DNA from: Hyaloscypha bicolor E
Taxonomy: Eukaryota > Ascomycota > Leotiomycetes > Helotiales > Hyaloscyphaceae
Reading direction: 5' to 3'
NCBI RefSeq assembly: GCF_002865645.1
Contig: NW_020194559.1
Location: forward strand, 620,001-684,000
DNA: 64,000 bases
The notes beneath the pieces were generated by a model. It searched no databases. It had not been told where the DNA came from and saw only the letters and a program-made list of their open reading frames with translations. Position numbers and translations under genes: made by a program. Numbering within the stretch: the stretch's first letter is position 1; each line of letters starts with the position of its first letter. Shown one piece after another: positions 12,120 to 22,564 of this stretch.

Positions 12120-12639
12120 CTCTTCCGCAGGCGTATTTGGGGTGAGTCGCTTCTGATTAGGACCGTCGATACAATAATATATGACAACCAGCCGAAGGCG
12201 GGGTTGAGTGGCTTACCATCCTCGTATGCGACCGCGGAAATTGGCCCATATTCCCTTTAGCTGTTTGACAAGTTCTTCTCTAGTAGCTTTTGGGAGATCT
12301 TTTCTCCGCGTTTCAAGAACAATTCGATGGTTACCTTCCTTTTTAAGGGCGATCAGTGGGACCGGAGAGAAGGCTGAAACTAGGGCTGAAACCTTCGGAC
12401 AGCTATTCCCCGCCTTCCTTCGTCCTACTTCAAATAGGGGCTGACATTCCCCAAAACAAACCGTGCGTGAGATTCTCAACCGTTCTTAAGATGGACACAC
12501 CTCCGTTTCTAACGGTCGTTGTGCAGAGCCTTAATCGAGTCTCCTACGCCGACACCGGCGAGGCGCAGCCCTGTCGCTTCAAATTCAACTCATCAGGGTC
12601 AAACTTCTAAACCTCGCAACTGCTGACAGAAGTCTGTGG
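12120..12639. other. Intergenic upstream of the CorA-like gene
   Basis: Two overlapping short frames on opposite strands (12208-12479), neither with domain features. Nothing else supported. Confidence 0.5.
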
Positions 12640-13135
12640 TTTTAGCGAGGTTTTCAGGGGACGCAAAACAAAGTCACCTATTTCACTTAGTTTCATAATA
12701 AATACAGATTAAAAATCTTACATAATTTAAGCGCACACGATAAAAGCAGTTAGAATAAGTTTAGAGGGCTTTTAAACCAATTTTAAATATAAAATAAAAG
12801 CGTCGAAAACACTTACAGGGTTCGTTCGTTGCTTGGCAAAATGCCCTAAAGCCGATGACTTTTATCAGGCTCGTCACGAGGCAACGAGCCTACGGACCAA
12901 AGTCCGTATTTTTAGCGGTATTTTCAGATATCGCAAAACCAAACTCGCCACATTCACTTTACAATCTCTTAACAACTATAGATTAAAACTTTACATACTT
13001 CAAGAGCATATAATAAAGGAAGCTAGAATGAATTTAGAAAGCCTTAATAATTAATTTTGAATATAAAAGAAAAGCATCCAAAATAGTTATGGGGTTCGTT
13101 TCTTAGCGAAATGCCCTAAAAACACAGACTTTGGT
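12640..13135 (+). repeat. Two tandem diverged copies of a ~240-bp dispersed repeat
   Basis: Copy 1 (about 12640-12870) and copy 2 (about 12900-13135) share the order: agcgaggttttcag/agcggtattttcag, a cgcaaaac block, aca(c)ttcactt, agattaaaa...cttacata, aataaa.gca/gaagctagaat, tttagaa.gcctt, tataaaa(g)aaaagc(g/a)tc and ggggttcgtt...aaaatgccctaaa. A third copy lies inverted at about 23850-24015. Copies differ largely by transitions, consistent with RIP. No coding capacity seen. Confidence 0.7.
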
Positions 13136-13579
13136 TCACAGGCTTGTAAGTCGAATCACCAGGGGCTTATCGCCTAGCTACAGGGCGATCGCCGCTAGCA
13201 CAGGAGACAGGATTTAGATGCCACAATCCATTTCTAGCAAATAACCCGGCACCTCATTTTACTTGAACATGTGTATTTGGTCTAGGGAGAACCCCTTTAT
13301 TTAGTGATTGCTTAGTTGACAGTGCCGAGTTATGTCGTAATGCCTAAGATATGAGGTGATAGTCTGCCTTCGTCAGTCCTTGCCAATGGGCATTGTTCTG
13401 CACGGTACAACGTTACGGGCCCCCGAGCCAGTTTTATTCTATTTTATTTATTTCTTATCCTAGTTACATTCGAACTTCTACTAAGGCTCTTTGAGTCTAA
13501 ACAGAGATATTTGGAATAAACCAACGTACAAAAAATATGTGAAATTCAATTCCGTCTCTGACTCTCTAGACCAAGTTTC

Positions 13580-15147
13580 TCAATAACCGTACACGTTGAA
13601 CGGAATCTTCGGGTCCTGCAACTTCCCATGTGCGGTTCTGAAATTTACACCAGCATACTCGACTTCCTCCCCGATCGCATTAAGCTCATCTTCGATATCC
13701 ATCAAGCGGTTGTACTTCACCACTCTCTCCCCTCTAGCCGGCGCACCAGTCTTCAAGTGTCCCGTCCTCAGACCAACAGTCAAATCCGCAATGAAGTCAT
13801 CCGTCGTCTCTCCAGAGCGGTGAGAAACGAAGATGCCCCAGCCATAGCTGAATGCTAAGTTTGCCCTACCTCCCCTGTTAGTAAATAAAGAAATTTGGAA
13901 GGGAGAGAGACGTACGCAGCGATAGCCTCACTCACAGTTCCAATCTGATTAATCTTCAAAAGTAAACCGTTACACGCCTCCTTCTCTTGCGCCTCCCTCA
14001 CCCGCTCCACATTCGTAACCGTCAAATCATCACCCACAATCTCTGGCATGCCCTTCATCTCCTTCCCCTTCTCCATGAACTTGCTCCACGTCTCCCAATC
14101 ATCTTCCGCAAATGGATCTTCCAGCAGAACAATCGGATATTGGACAAACAACTCTCTGTACAAGTCCGCAAGTCCGTCAGGGGTCAGTTTTGGAGAGGAT
14201 CCGTCTTTGATGCCAAGATCGTAGTTCCCTTCACGGAAGAATTCCGAGGAAGCAGGATCCATAGCAAAGTGAATCTTCCCCGTGTGCCCCGCCTTCTCAA
14301 CCGCCTCGACTAAGAGATCAAGAGCTTCACTCGGCTTTGAAATCGGCGGCGCAAAGCCGCCCTCATCGCCAATGCCAGTAGCAGCTGGTCCGAACTTCTT
14401 CGTAATCACCGCTTTGAGAGCATGATACGTCTCAGCACCCATCTGCACGGCCTCAGTGATGGATTTGGCGCCCGTGGGCGCGAGCATGATTTCCTGGAAG
14501 GCCATCGTGTTGCCCGAGTGCACGCCGCCGTTTAGCACGTTGAAGAAGGGGACGGGCATTATGTAGGGGGTTTTGAGCGTCCCGGCTTCGAGGCGGAGAT
14601 GCTCGTAAAGGGGGATTTTCTGGGTCACGTGTCAGTCCATCTTCTCTTACTACTTGACCGATTTTCTCTTCTTTCGCTGAAAATTTGAAGAGAGAGATAG
14701 GGTCCATACAAGACTCGCAGCACCAGCTCTAGCACACGCCATACTGACGCCCAAGATCGCGTTGGCGCCCAGCTTCTTCTTCCCCTTCGTGCCATCTAGC
14801 TGACACATAAACGCATCGATCTCCTTCAGTTGAGTTTCGACATCGAATTTCCTTGCAAGTAGAGCTGGAGCGATGGTCGACGTGACGTTGAGAACTGCCT
14901 GGTTGACTCCTTTCCCCCCGTATGCGGTGGAGGAAGTATCGCGCAGCTCAAGAGCTTCGTGGATTCCGGTTGAGGCACCCGAGGGGACGAGACCTGTGAA
15001 CGTACCTATGAAATATTAGCAGACTTGTCCAAAGATCTTATTGATGGCATGAGTACCTTTATCCGTCGTAAGGCGCACTTGTACGGTTGGGTTACCCCGA
15101 GAGTCGAGACGCTGAGCGGCGGTGATGGAGGTGATAAATGAAGGCAT
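13580..15147 (-). CDS. Enolase (phosphopyruvate hydratase), divergent paralogue
   Basis: Interconverts 2-phosphoglycerate and phosphoenolpyruvate. Exons on the minus strand: 15147-15057, 15005-14710, 14619-13916 and 13865-13580; introns are 51, 90 and 50 nt and all phases agree. 458 residues, against ~438 for standard fungal enolase. Visible motifs: [21 protein letters not shown], catalytic DEGGFAPP, metal ligands in [19 protein letters not shown] and GDDLTVTN, the enolase signature [10 protein letters not shown], and SHRSGET. All catalytic residues appear present. The N-terminus ([18 protein letters not shown]) differs clearly from the conserved housekeeping form, so this is probably a second enolase. 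It ends about 460 bp from the methylcitrate synthase gene on the same strand. Confidence 0.93.
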
Positions 15148-15604
15148 TTTGAATTTTTCGTAATATTTTGGGTTGGGATTTTAATTATGGGTTTAAGAAA
15201 AATGAAACGAATGGATGCACTGGCTTCTTATATCTTGTTTGAGGAGAGAAATATTTTGCGTGTGGCATGATGTCGCGTATTAACATGAGCGTGGGTGACG
15301 CGGGATGTGGTGCGGGGGAAAGTGGCGTGATGGGAAAATATTCGAGAATGAGGTGCAAAGGGATGCAGGATTGGTTGCTGGATGAACGTACCGCCGACTT
15401 ACGATTTCTGTGATGTTCTAGATGTTGAGATAACCTTGTGCAGCAGCTTTTCCTTGGGATATTGTTTTCCTATATAAATGAGACGAGTAGTAGTAATTAG
15501 ATTTTTTTGAGTCGTGTGGTAAGTACGGGAGTAAAAATACACCCGTCGAACGCCTTGAAAAGACAACTCTAAACAAATTTTGAGGTAAGTTTCTGAAGAA
15601 CAAT

Positions 15605-17185
15605 TTACGCGCTCTCAGCGAGCTTGAGCAATCCCTCCAAATTAATGCTTTTTGGTCGCTCAATGGGCAAACCCAGAGCTCGGTCCCAGATCAACTGGGC
15701 CAGAGGTCCCAAACCTCTGCTAACACCAAAGGTAGCTGTGTAATATAATGTCTCGTGGAAACCATAATGATGGAACAGGACACCGGAGCTGGAGTCGACG
15801 TTTGGATAAGGGTTCTTGGTCTTCCCATGCTCCTTCAGCACCGTCGGGGCAATCTCGGAGTTCTTCTTCACTAATTGGAAGACAGGGTCCCTTGCGATTT
15901 CAGGACGGGATGATGCGTAGTCCATGAGAGCTTCGAATCGGGGATCTGGTTTACGGAGAACTGCGTGGCCGTATCCAGGGACGACTCGTCCGGACTTTAG
16001 GGTTGACCAGAGATAGTCGGAGACATCTTGGTCCGAGAACTTTGTCCCAACGTGTTCTTGCATTTGGAGAATCCATCTCAGGACTTCTTGGGCGGCAAGC
16101 CTAGAAACTTTTAGCAGACAATTAAGACTGGGAAGATGGCTGCTACTAACCCATGCAAGGGTCCAGCAAGACCTTGAAGACCGGCACTGTAACTCAAGAA
16201 TGGATCGCTCAATGCACTACCAACTAAATGTGTAGCATGCGCCGAGACGTTGCCACCCTCGTGATCGCCGTGTAGGGCCAAATAAAGTCTCAGCAGATCT
16301 TGGAAGTTCTCGTTCTTCTTTCCTCCCTTGCCGAGCATGGCGGCGAAGTTGTACGACCAATCCTGCTCCAAATCAATCTGGGCTGGAAGAGCTCCGCCAC
16401 CTTGGTATGAATTTTGGTAGATCTTGGCAGCAATGACTGGGAGCTTCGCAAGCAAAGAGATGCTGTCATCAAAAGTTGGTTCCCAATAATCAGCCTTGTT
16501 AATACCTTGCTCGTAAGCCTTGGCAAACTTCGAGGTGTGGGAAAGGGCAGAGACCGCAATAGCGAATTGGGTCATTGGGTGAAGGTCTTTGGGGAAATTG
16601 TCCAGTATCTTGTTGACAAAGTCTGGCAACTCTGCCTTTTCCGCCAGCTCTCGGGAGAAAACTCGAACTTGTGATGTAGAAGGGACTTGGCCGGTCAAGA
16701 GCAGCCAGAACATGGCTTCTGGCAGCATTTCTGTGCCAGTTGTGCCCTTCGGAAGCTCTTTTTGGCAATCCTTGATCGTGCGTCCGTGGAATCGAATACC
16801 CTCGTTGGCGTCAAGAACTGAACCTTCCCATACCATAGCCTTCAATCCTCTGTGTTTGTGTCAATCCCGTCCCTCTCAAATATGTCAGTATGCCTACCTC
16901 ATGCCGCCAATTGTGTTCTCAACCTTAACATCTCCAATAACCTTGCCGCCCAGCGCCTTGACCTTTTTCAGTAGTTCGCGCTTGGGTGCAATGCACTCTT
17001 TGAAGGTCGTTTTGAGATCTGGCTCGGAAGAGGTCGCATAGCTTCTGTAGGCAGGAACAATGACTTGGCGGACAGCAAGTGGCTAGCACAAAGTTAACAG
17101 AGCACCCCGAGAGAAGTATTACAATTGCAAGACTTACTCGCAGGGCTCTTATAGCCCGAGGGGCAGATCTAGCATTCATAGCCAT
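15605..17185 (-). CDS. mcsA: 2-methylcitrate synthase, mitochondrial
   Basis: Condenses propionyl-CoA with oxaloacetate to 2-methylcitrate, the entry step of the methylcitrate cycle; also has citrate synthase activity in studied fungi. Exons on minus: 17185-17138, 17082-16898, 16849-16151 and 16100-15605; introns 55, 48 and 50 nt. 475 residues. The N-terminus is Arg/Ala-rich ([16 protein letters not shown]), a likely matrix-targeting peptide. Citrate synthase motifs: [38 protein letters not shown] and [11 protein letters not shown]. The segment [16 protein letters not shown] with [13 protein letters not shown] matches what I recall of fungal methylcitrate synthases better than housekeeping citrate synthase; that sub-family call is from memory of the family. 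Divergent partner of the methylisocitrate lyase at 17641, which supports the assignment. Confidence 0.88.
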
Positions 17186-17640
17186 GCTGACAGCTTGCCG
17201 CGGGGCACTGAGGGGTAATTGTTGATGCTATGAAAATGCTCCTGTGTGGAAGGCGTTCCAGAGGCAAAAATCCAAGAATGATATGCGTCTCTCAAAGCAG
17301 TGTAGCAATCTGGCCGTCTTATGTCAAATTTGTAGAATTGATCAAGGTTGGAGAATGCGAAAGGTTTTGAGGAGCTTCGTCCACAGGGCTGGGGCCGTCG
17401 CTGAGCCGAGGAAGTGGATTGACCACTCACGGCGCATCGGATTTGGCAGGTGCAAGCAAAACAATGCCGAGCACAACCGTCGCCCTCACCCGAACAGCCT
17501 TGGATCTGGATCAACATCCGTGATCGGATGGAAAAGGACTTGCTGCTTGATTGATTAGCAGCGGTGGGTAAGAGTAGGTATCTTCTTGGGCGACCCTTCC
17601 TTCTCTCGTTTTGTCTTCTCCCAGGTTTGCATTCTTCACA
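17186..17640. promoter_or_regulatory. Shared divergent promoter of methylcitrate synthase and methylisocitrate lyase
   Basis: The 455 bp between the two start codons must contain both promoters. No clear TATA box or named regulator site is visible. A gtaggtatct donor and cccag acceptor pair near 17574-17624 could mark a 5'-UTR intron of the lyase gene. Co-regulation by propionate is an inference from the gene pair, not visible in the DNA. Confidence 0.55.
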
Positions 17641-19479
17641 ATGCTTCGCAGAGCGGCGGCGACGGTCCCACGGCGAGTGGCGGCGGCGAAGTCTGCGAAT
17701 ATTTGCGTGCGGAACTTTTCAATATCAGCTCAAAGGATGGCTGTGTTGAAGCCACTCGAAAATCCCGTATCTGCGGCTCTTCCGTCCGACACCTTTCAGC
17801 TCCTCCCAGAATCGCAGAAAGCCGGGGCCGCAGAAGATGCCCTCTACGACCAGCAGATAAAGGATGTGGAGGCATGGTGGGCGAGTCCAAGATATGAGGG
17901 GATAAAGAGGCCGTACTCGGCGGCAGATGTTGTGTCGAAACGGGGGACCCAGCTGCAGTCATACCCAAGCTCGGTCATGGCGAGGAAGCTGTTCAATTTG
18001 ATCAAGGAGAGGGAGGCAAAGGGAGAGCCAATCCACACAAGTACGCTCTGCAATCTTGTCCACAATGCCTATTCCTAACACTCCGCAGTGGGCGCCATCG
18101 ATCCTGTACAAATGACACAACAAGCACCGAACCAAGAAGTCCTCTACATTTCCGGCTGGGCATGCTCCTCCGTCCTCACAACCACAAACGAAGTTTCTCC
18201 CGACTTTGGCGACTACCCCTACAATACCGTACCAAACCAAGTTCAGAGACTCGCTAAAGCACAATCAATGCACGACAGGAAACATTGGGATGCGCGGAGG
18301 AAGTTGGCTCCAGAGGAGAGAGCAAAGACACCATACATCGACTACCTACGGCCCATCATTGCAGATGGAGATACTGGACATGGTGGACTGTCAGCAGTTT
18401 TGAAGCTTGCCAAGCTGTTTGCAGAGAATGGAGCTGCGGCTGTACATTTCGAAGATCAGATGCATGGCGGGAAGAAGTGTGGGCATCTTGCCGGAAAGGT
18501 TCTTGTACCCGTTGGAGAACATATCAATCGTCTTGTCGCTGCACGATTTCAATGGGACGTTATGGGATCGGAGAACTTGGTCATTGCAAGGACGGATTCT
18601 GAGAGTGGAAAGCTTCTCAGCAGCGCCATCGACGTTCGAGACCACGAATTTATACTTGGAGTCGCGGAGGAAGGCATCGAACCTCTGGCCGAAACTTTAC
18701 AGGGAATGGAAATGGCCGGAGCGACTGGTGCTGAAATTGATGCATTCGAAGCACAATGGGTCAAAAATACCAAGCTGATGACTTGCGACGAAGCTGTGGT
18801 CAAGCAATTGAAGGCTTACGAGGTGTCAGAAGAGGACATTTACAATTACCAGACAACCACGAGTAACAACCGCGATATGTCGATCACGAAGAGGAAGCAA
18901 CTGGCATCACAATTCACAGACCAGCCTATCTATTTTAATATCGATATCCCTCGAACAAGAGAAGGCTTCTACCACTACCAGGCAGGCATGAAAGCAGCCA
19001 CAAAGCGAGCCATCGAATACGCTCCCTTCGCAGATCTATTATGGGTCGAGACAGGCGATCCAAGCGTCGCCAACGCAGCCCAATTCTCAGGAGAAATTCG
19101 TGAAAATCACCCAGGAAAAGGGCTCGTCTACAACCTCTCACCATCTTTCAACTGGATGGGCCATGGCTTCTCGCCCGAAACATTGAAATCCTTCATATGG
19201 GATATCGCCAAGCATGGGTTCGTACTTCAACTTATTTCTCTCGCTGGATTACACAGCGGGGCTGTGATCACGAATGAATTGAGCAAAGGATTTAAGGAGG
19301 ATGGAATGTTGGCTTATGTCAATCTTGTGCAAAAGAGAGAGAAGGAATTAGGTGTTGATGTTTTGACGCATCAGAAGTGGAGCGGTGCGCAGTATATTGA
19401 CGGAATTCTGGGGTCGATCCAGAGTGGAAGCAGCAGTACTAAGGGCATGGGAGAAGGGAACACCGAGGGGCAATTCTAG
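17641..19479 (+). CDS. mclA: 2-methylisocitrate lyase, mitochondrial
   Basis: Splits 2-methylisocitrate to pyruvate and succinate, the last methylcitrate-cycle step. Two exons, 17641-18040 and 18089-19479, with a 48-nt intron (donor gtacgc, acceptor cgcag) whose removal forms the Met codon of MGAIDP. 596 residues, normal for the family. The N-terminus [17 protein letters not shown]...RNFSISAQ is a strong mitochondrial presequence. The isocitrate-lyase-superfamily catalytic motif KKCGH is followed by [17 protein letters not shown]. The [19 protein letters not shown] segment favours the mitochondrial methylisocitrate form over glyoxysomal isocitrate lyase. No C-terminal PTS1 (ends EGQF). In-frame codons upstream of 17641 lack an ATG, so 17641 is the start. 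Confidence 0.92.
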
Positions 19480-19882
19480 AGTGGCCGCACGGCTTGGTAG
19501 GAATATTTATGAAGTGCTGGGTCCAATCTTTTCTTTCGTTAGTGATTTTTGCCAGTTGGTCTTCGCTGAAGCCATGAGAGTGGAATAAGCTGATGACCTG
19601 AGCTTCATACGGGCTACTACAGTACCCCCTCTGAAGTTCTAGGTGCGGTAAGGGTCTTTCTGGTATGGCTAGTCATTGTATTATGAGGTTCTGCAGTTCA
19701 TTTAGGGGCCGCGCCGCCGACCTGCATCACTCCGTCCCCTTCGTACGAGTCCTGTAGTCCTTAACATATATAATTCCCGGCAAGCGCTTCCACAGCTTTC
19801 TATTCCCACGATCAAACTCTGTTTATTTATCTTCCGTCTCATCTCACTTCGCCTTCACCATCACACCTCTCCTTCTCTCGAA

Positions 19883-20516
19883 ATGAACCACAACATCACG
19901 CTCCGCCCCGGCCTACCCACCGTTCTCCCGGAAATCGCCACCCTCGACATAGCAACATACCCCCACCACCACATGGCGCGCCTAGCATGGAGCAATTCCT
20001 CAAACACCTGCCCGATCCTCCTTTCCCGCTATGAATTACTCTTTTTTTTTTTTTTTAGCGCACTACCATTTCCTAGTCGCCATGCAGGCAGAGGTGGCTG
20101 GCTTTGTGATCTAGAAAGAATGCGGAAAGAATGCGGTGACCACGAGGACCCGGAATTCAAATACCAGTCTCCAGAAAGTGCGAATGTGGGCATGATTACG
20201 TATTTTCTGGGGAAGAATGGGGAGCTTCAGAAAGATCTGAGGATTGAGGGGATGGCGGAGTTGGAAGTCCTTGGCGTGAAGCCGGGGCATCAAAGGAAGA
20301 GGATTGGTGCGTTGTTACTTGAAGAGGTGGTGAAAGAGGTATGCAAGATCTTGTTTTAGTGTTGATGGGTGTGAGAGATGAGAGAGCTAGGGCTAAGTTG
20401 CTGTGTAGTTGGACGAGCGGAACGAGAAAATGTATGTGAGGAGTAGTCGGGTGGGGAAGGGGCTCTATGAGAGGTTTGGGTGGAGGGTTATGTGTTGTGA
20501 CGTCAGCGTCACATGA
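19883..20516 (+). pseudogene. Decayed GNAT acetyltransferase, tandem paralogue of the next gene
   Basis: Parallels the gene at 21495: NITLRP...LP.IA at the N-terminus, then AHYHFLVAMQAE in another frame, then ANVGMITYFLGKNGEL and PGHQRKRIGALLLEEVVKE back in the first frame. After a possible 70-nt intron (20339-20408) comes MYVRSSRVGKGLYERFGWR. A run of 15 T at 20042-20056 sits at the first frame break; no GT precedes it in the preceding ~115 bp, so an ordinary GT-AG intron cannot repair it. The acetyl-CoA loop Q-x-x-G-x-G is degraded (QRKRIG). The last ~35 residues of the paralogue are missing. Confidence 0.7.
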
Positions 20517-21494
20517 CCTGGCCCTAGCGTGGCACCCTGTACTTAGCTCGAGCTCCCCGCTCCTCTCTTCTCTCTTTAGACGCACATACACACCCAAAAA
20601 GAGCTGTTTACCAGACCAGGTCTTCAGCCCAGGGACGTGATATTATGGGAGGAGAGGAGGGGAAGGGGTTTATAATCGAGTTGAAGGTCTGTCCAATTCC
20701 TTGGAGTATCATTCCCTCCCGGCCTTTGTATTGGTTGCAGGGGGTTATACAATGTTCAACAGCTCCTGGAACATTCTAATCCTGAAAATACTTGGAAGAA
20801 GTATACTGACTCCAATCTGTTAGCAGTAGGATTGTGGGGTTGATGAGGGGCATACTGCTTAGGATATGGTGAGGGAAGTGGGGGCGTTAGGTAGGAGGCT
20901 TTTCAGCCCCGATTTTCTTCAGCGTGAGTGCTTTGTTGTTCGTTTGCTCGTTTATTACTTCGTGACGAAGGGAATCGATTGTACCATTCTCCCAAGGAAC
21001 ATTGGTAACGCATGGTGCGATGATTGATCCAAGGGATCGGTTTTGCGGGCACTGAGTCCTCAGTCGGCTGATGACGTGAGCTTGTCGCCGTCTTGGTCCT
21101 GCCTTTAATCCGAGCCACAGAAGCGTGTGGAGTCTTTATTGTCCTGATTATTTTATCTGTTCGGCAGGGCGTCCAGGGACAAAGTTATTCGGGATGCAAT
21201 TTGTACCTGCCCAATTAGGTAAGAACATATCCCTATCGCGTTGATTGAGCCAAGGCTTCTCACCCGCCGCAACGGCTCACCCGAACCCCGCCCCGAACGC
21301 CGAGTCTTGCGCGAGTCCTTAAGACATATAAAGTCTTGGCAAGCTCCTCGTTTAATGTGATTTCATCACTTCAATTCATTTCCTCATTCCAAATTTAGTA
21401 TTTGGTTTCTTACTTAGACGTCGCCTTGCTTGCACAGACCAACCCCTGTTTACCTTACTCTAGCTCTCACTCTTCACCTCTTACAGTCCACAAA
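20517..21494. other. Intergenic between tandem GNAT copies
   Basis: No supported gene. The proximal upstream sequence (ttaag(a)catataaa...ggcaagc) resembles that of the upstream pseudogene (about 19760-19785), so the duplication probably included promoter DNA. Confidence 0.5.
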
Positions 21495-22139
21495 ATGTCA
21501 GCAATAACCCTCCGTCCAGCAACACCCGATGACCTCCCAGCAATAGCCCAAATCGGCATCGACACCAACATCTCCTTCCCAATCTACTCCATCGGCCTCG
21601 CCCCACCCGCCGACGCATTCGTCGTCTCCCTCGCTCGCACCAAACACTTCTTCGCTCAACCCTATTATCACTTCACCGTCGCCGTTGAGGCAAACTCTCC
21701 AGCTGAAGTGGTGGCCTATATATGTTTCAAAGATGGAGGAGAGTTCGAAGAGGCTCCCTTTCAGCCCGACCTCCCCGAAGGCGCGAACGTAGCTTTTATG
21801 GAATATTTTCTCGGCACGAGTGGTGAGCATAAGAATACGCTACCAATTAAAATGTTGCCAGAACTGGAGATGCTGGATGTGAGAACGGGGTATCAGAGGA
21901 AGGGGATCGGGAAGATGTTAGTGGAGGAAGTGGTGAAAATTGTGGATGGGAGGGGGGAGGGGTGCTATGTGCACAGTTCGAGGATGGGAAAGGGGCTTTA
22001 TGAGAAGTTTGGGTGGAGAGCGCTGAATGAGAAGGGGTTTGGGATGGAGTTGGTGCAGTTTGGGGAGCGGGAGCCGTTTGTGACTTGGGATATGGTGAGG
22101 GAGGTTGGGGGTGCTGTGGGTGGTAGGAAAGAGGAATGA
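21495..22139 (+). CDS. GNAT-family N-acetyltransferase
   Basis: Transfers acetyl from acetyl-CoA to an unknown amine. Single exon, 214 residues. Motif A is RTGYQRKGIGKMLVEEVV (R/Q-x-x-G-x-G acetyl-CoA pyrophosphate loop) and motif B is GLYEKFGWR. N-terminal ITLRPATPDDLPAIAQI is the usual GNAT beta1-alpha1. In-frame codons extend to 21402 without an upstream ATG, so 21495 is the likely start. Intact copy of a tandem pair; it lacks the intron seen in the upstream copy. Target unknown. Confidence 0.85.
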   Translation: MSAITLRPATPDDLPAIAQIGIDTNISFPIYSIGLAPPADAFVVSLARTKHFFAQPYYHFTVAVEANSPAEVVAYICFKDGGEFEEAPFQPDLPEGANVAFMEYFLGTSGEHKNTLPIKMLPELEMLDVRTGYQRKGIGKMLVEEVVKIVDGRGEGCYVHSSRMGKGLYEKFGWRALNEKGFGMELVQFGEREPFVTWDMVREVGGAVGGRKEE

Positions 22140-22564
22140 GAAGGCGGCCGTCAAGGTTCCTGAGCGGACCTCGTAAAGAAGAGTGGACAGAGCTGTCCCT
22201 CCGAGAGGCCCCTTGAAATGGCACAATTGTAGGTTGAGGCGACAAATGCTGCCAAGTAGCGTTCGATATCATCAACATATCCCATGTGTTGCTTCAGACC
22301 AAGGAGGCTTTCCTTCGCGGGTTTTGTTGTCCACTAACTCCATCTCCGAGGCTCAAGTGGCCGTTGTCTTCCATTTTGTGGCCTTCACCAAATCTAGACC
22401 GGCGAGAATAATGACACTAGTGTTCTTGCGATTGGCGGCGTTAATCAAAAGTCGACATAGCTGAGGGTTGCTATCTAGGCAGGAGTGAATATTGAGAATG
22501 ATATGGAAATATTGGCATGCACGTGCGAATTGACCCAGGAGTTTCTCAGCTTTTGCTCACTTCA

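Noticed and set aside
13580..19479. Enolase, citrate-synthase-like and lyase genes considered as a secondary-metabolite cluster
   Set aside because: No polyketide, peptide or terpene synthase, tailoring oxidase, transporter or cluster regulator nearby; primary propionyl-CoA metabolism explains the pair.
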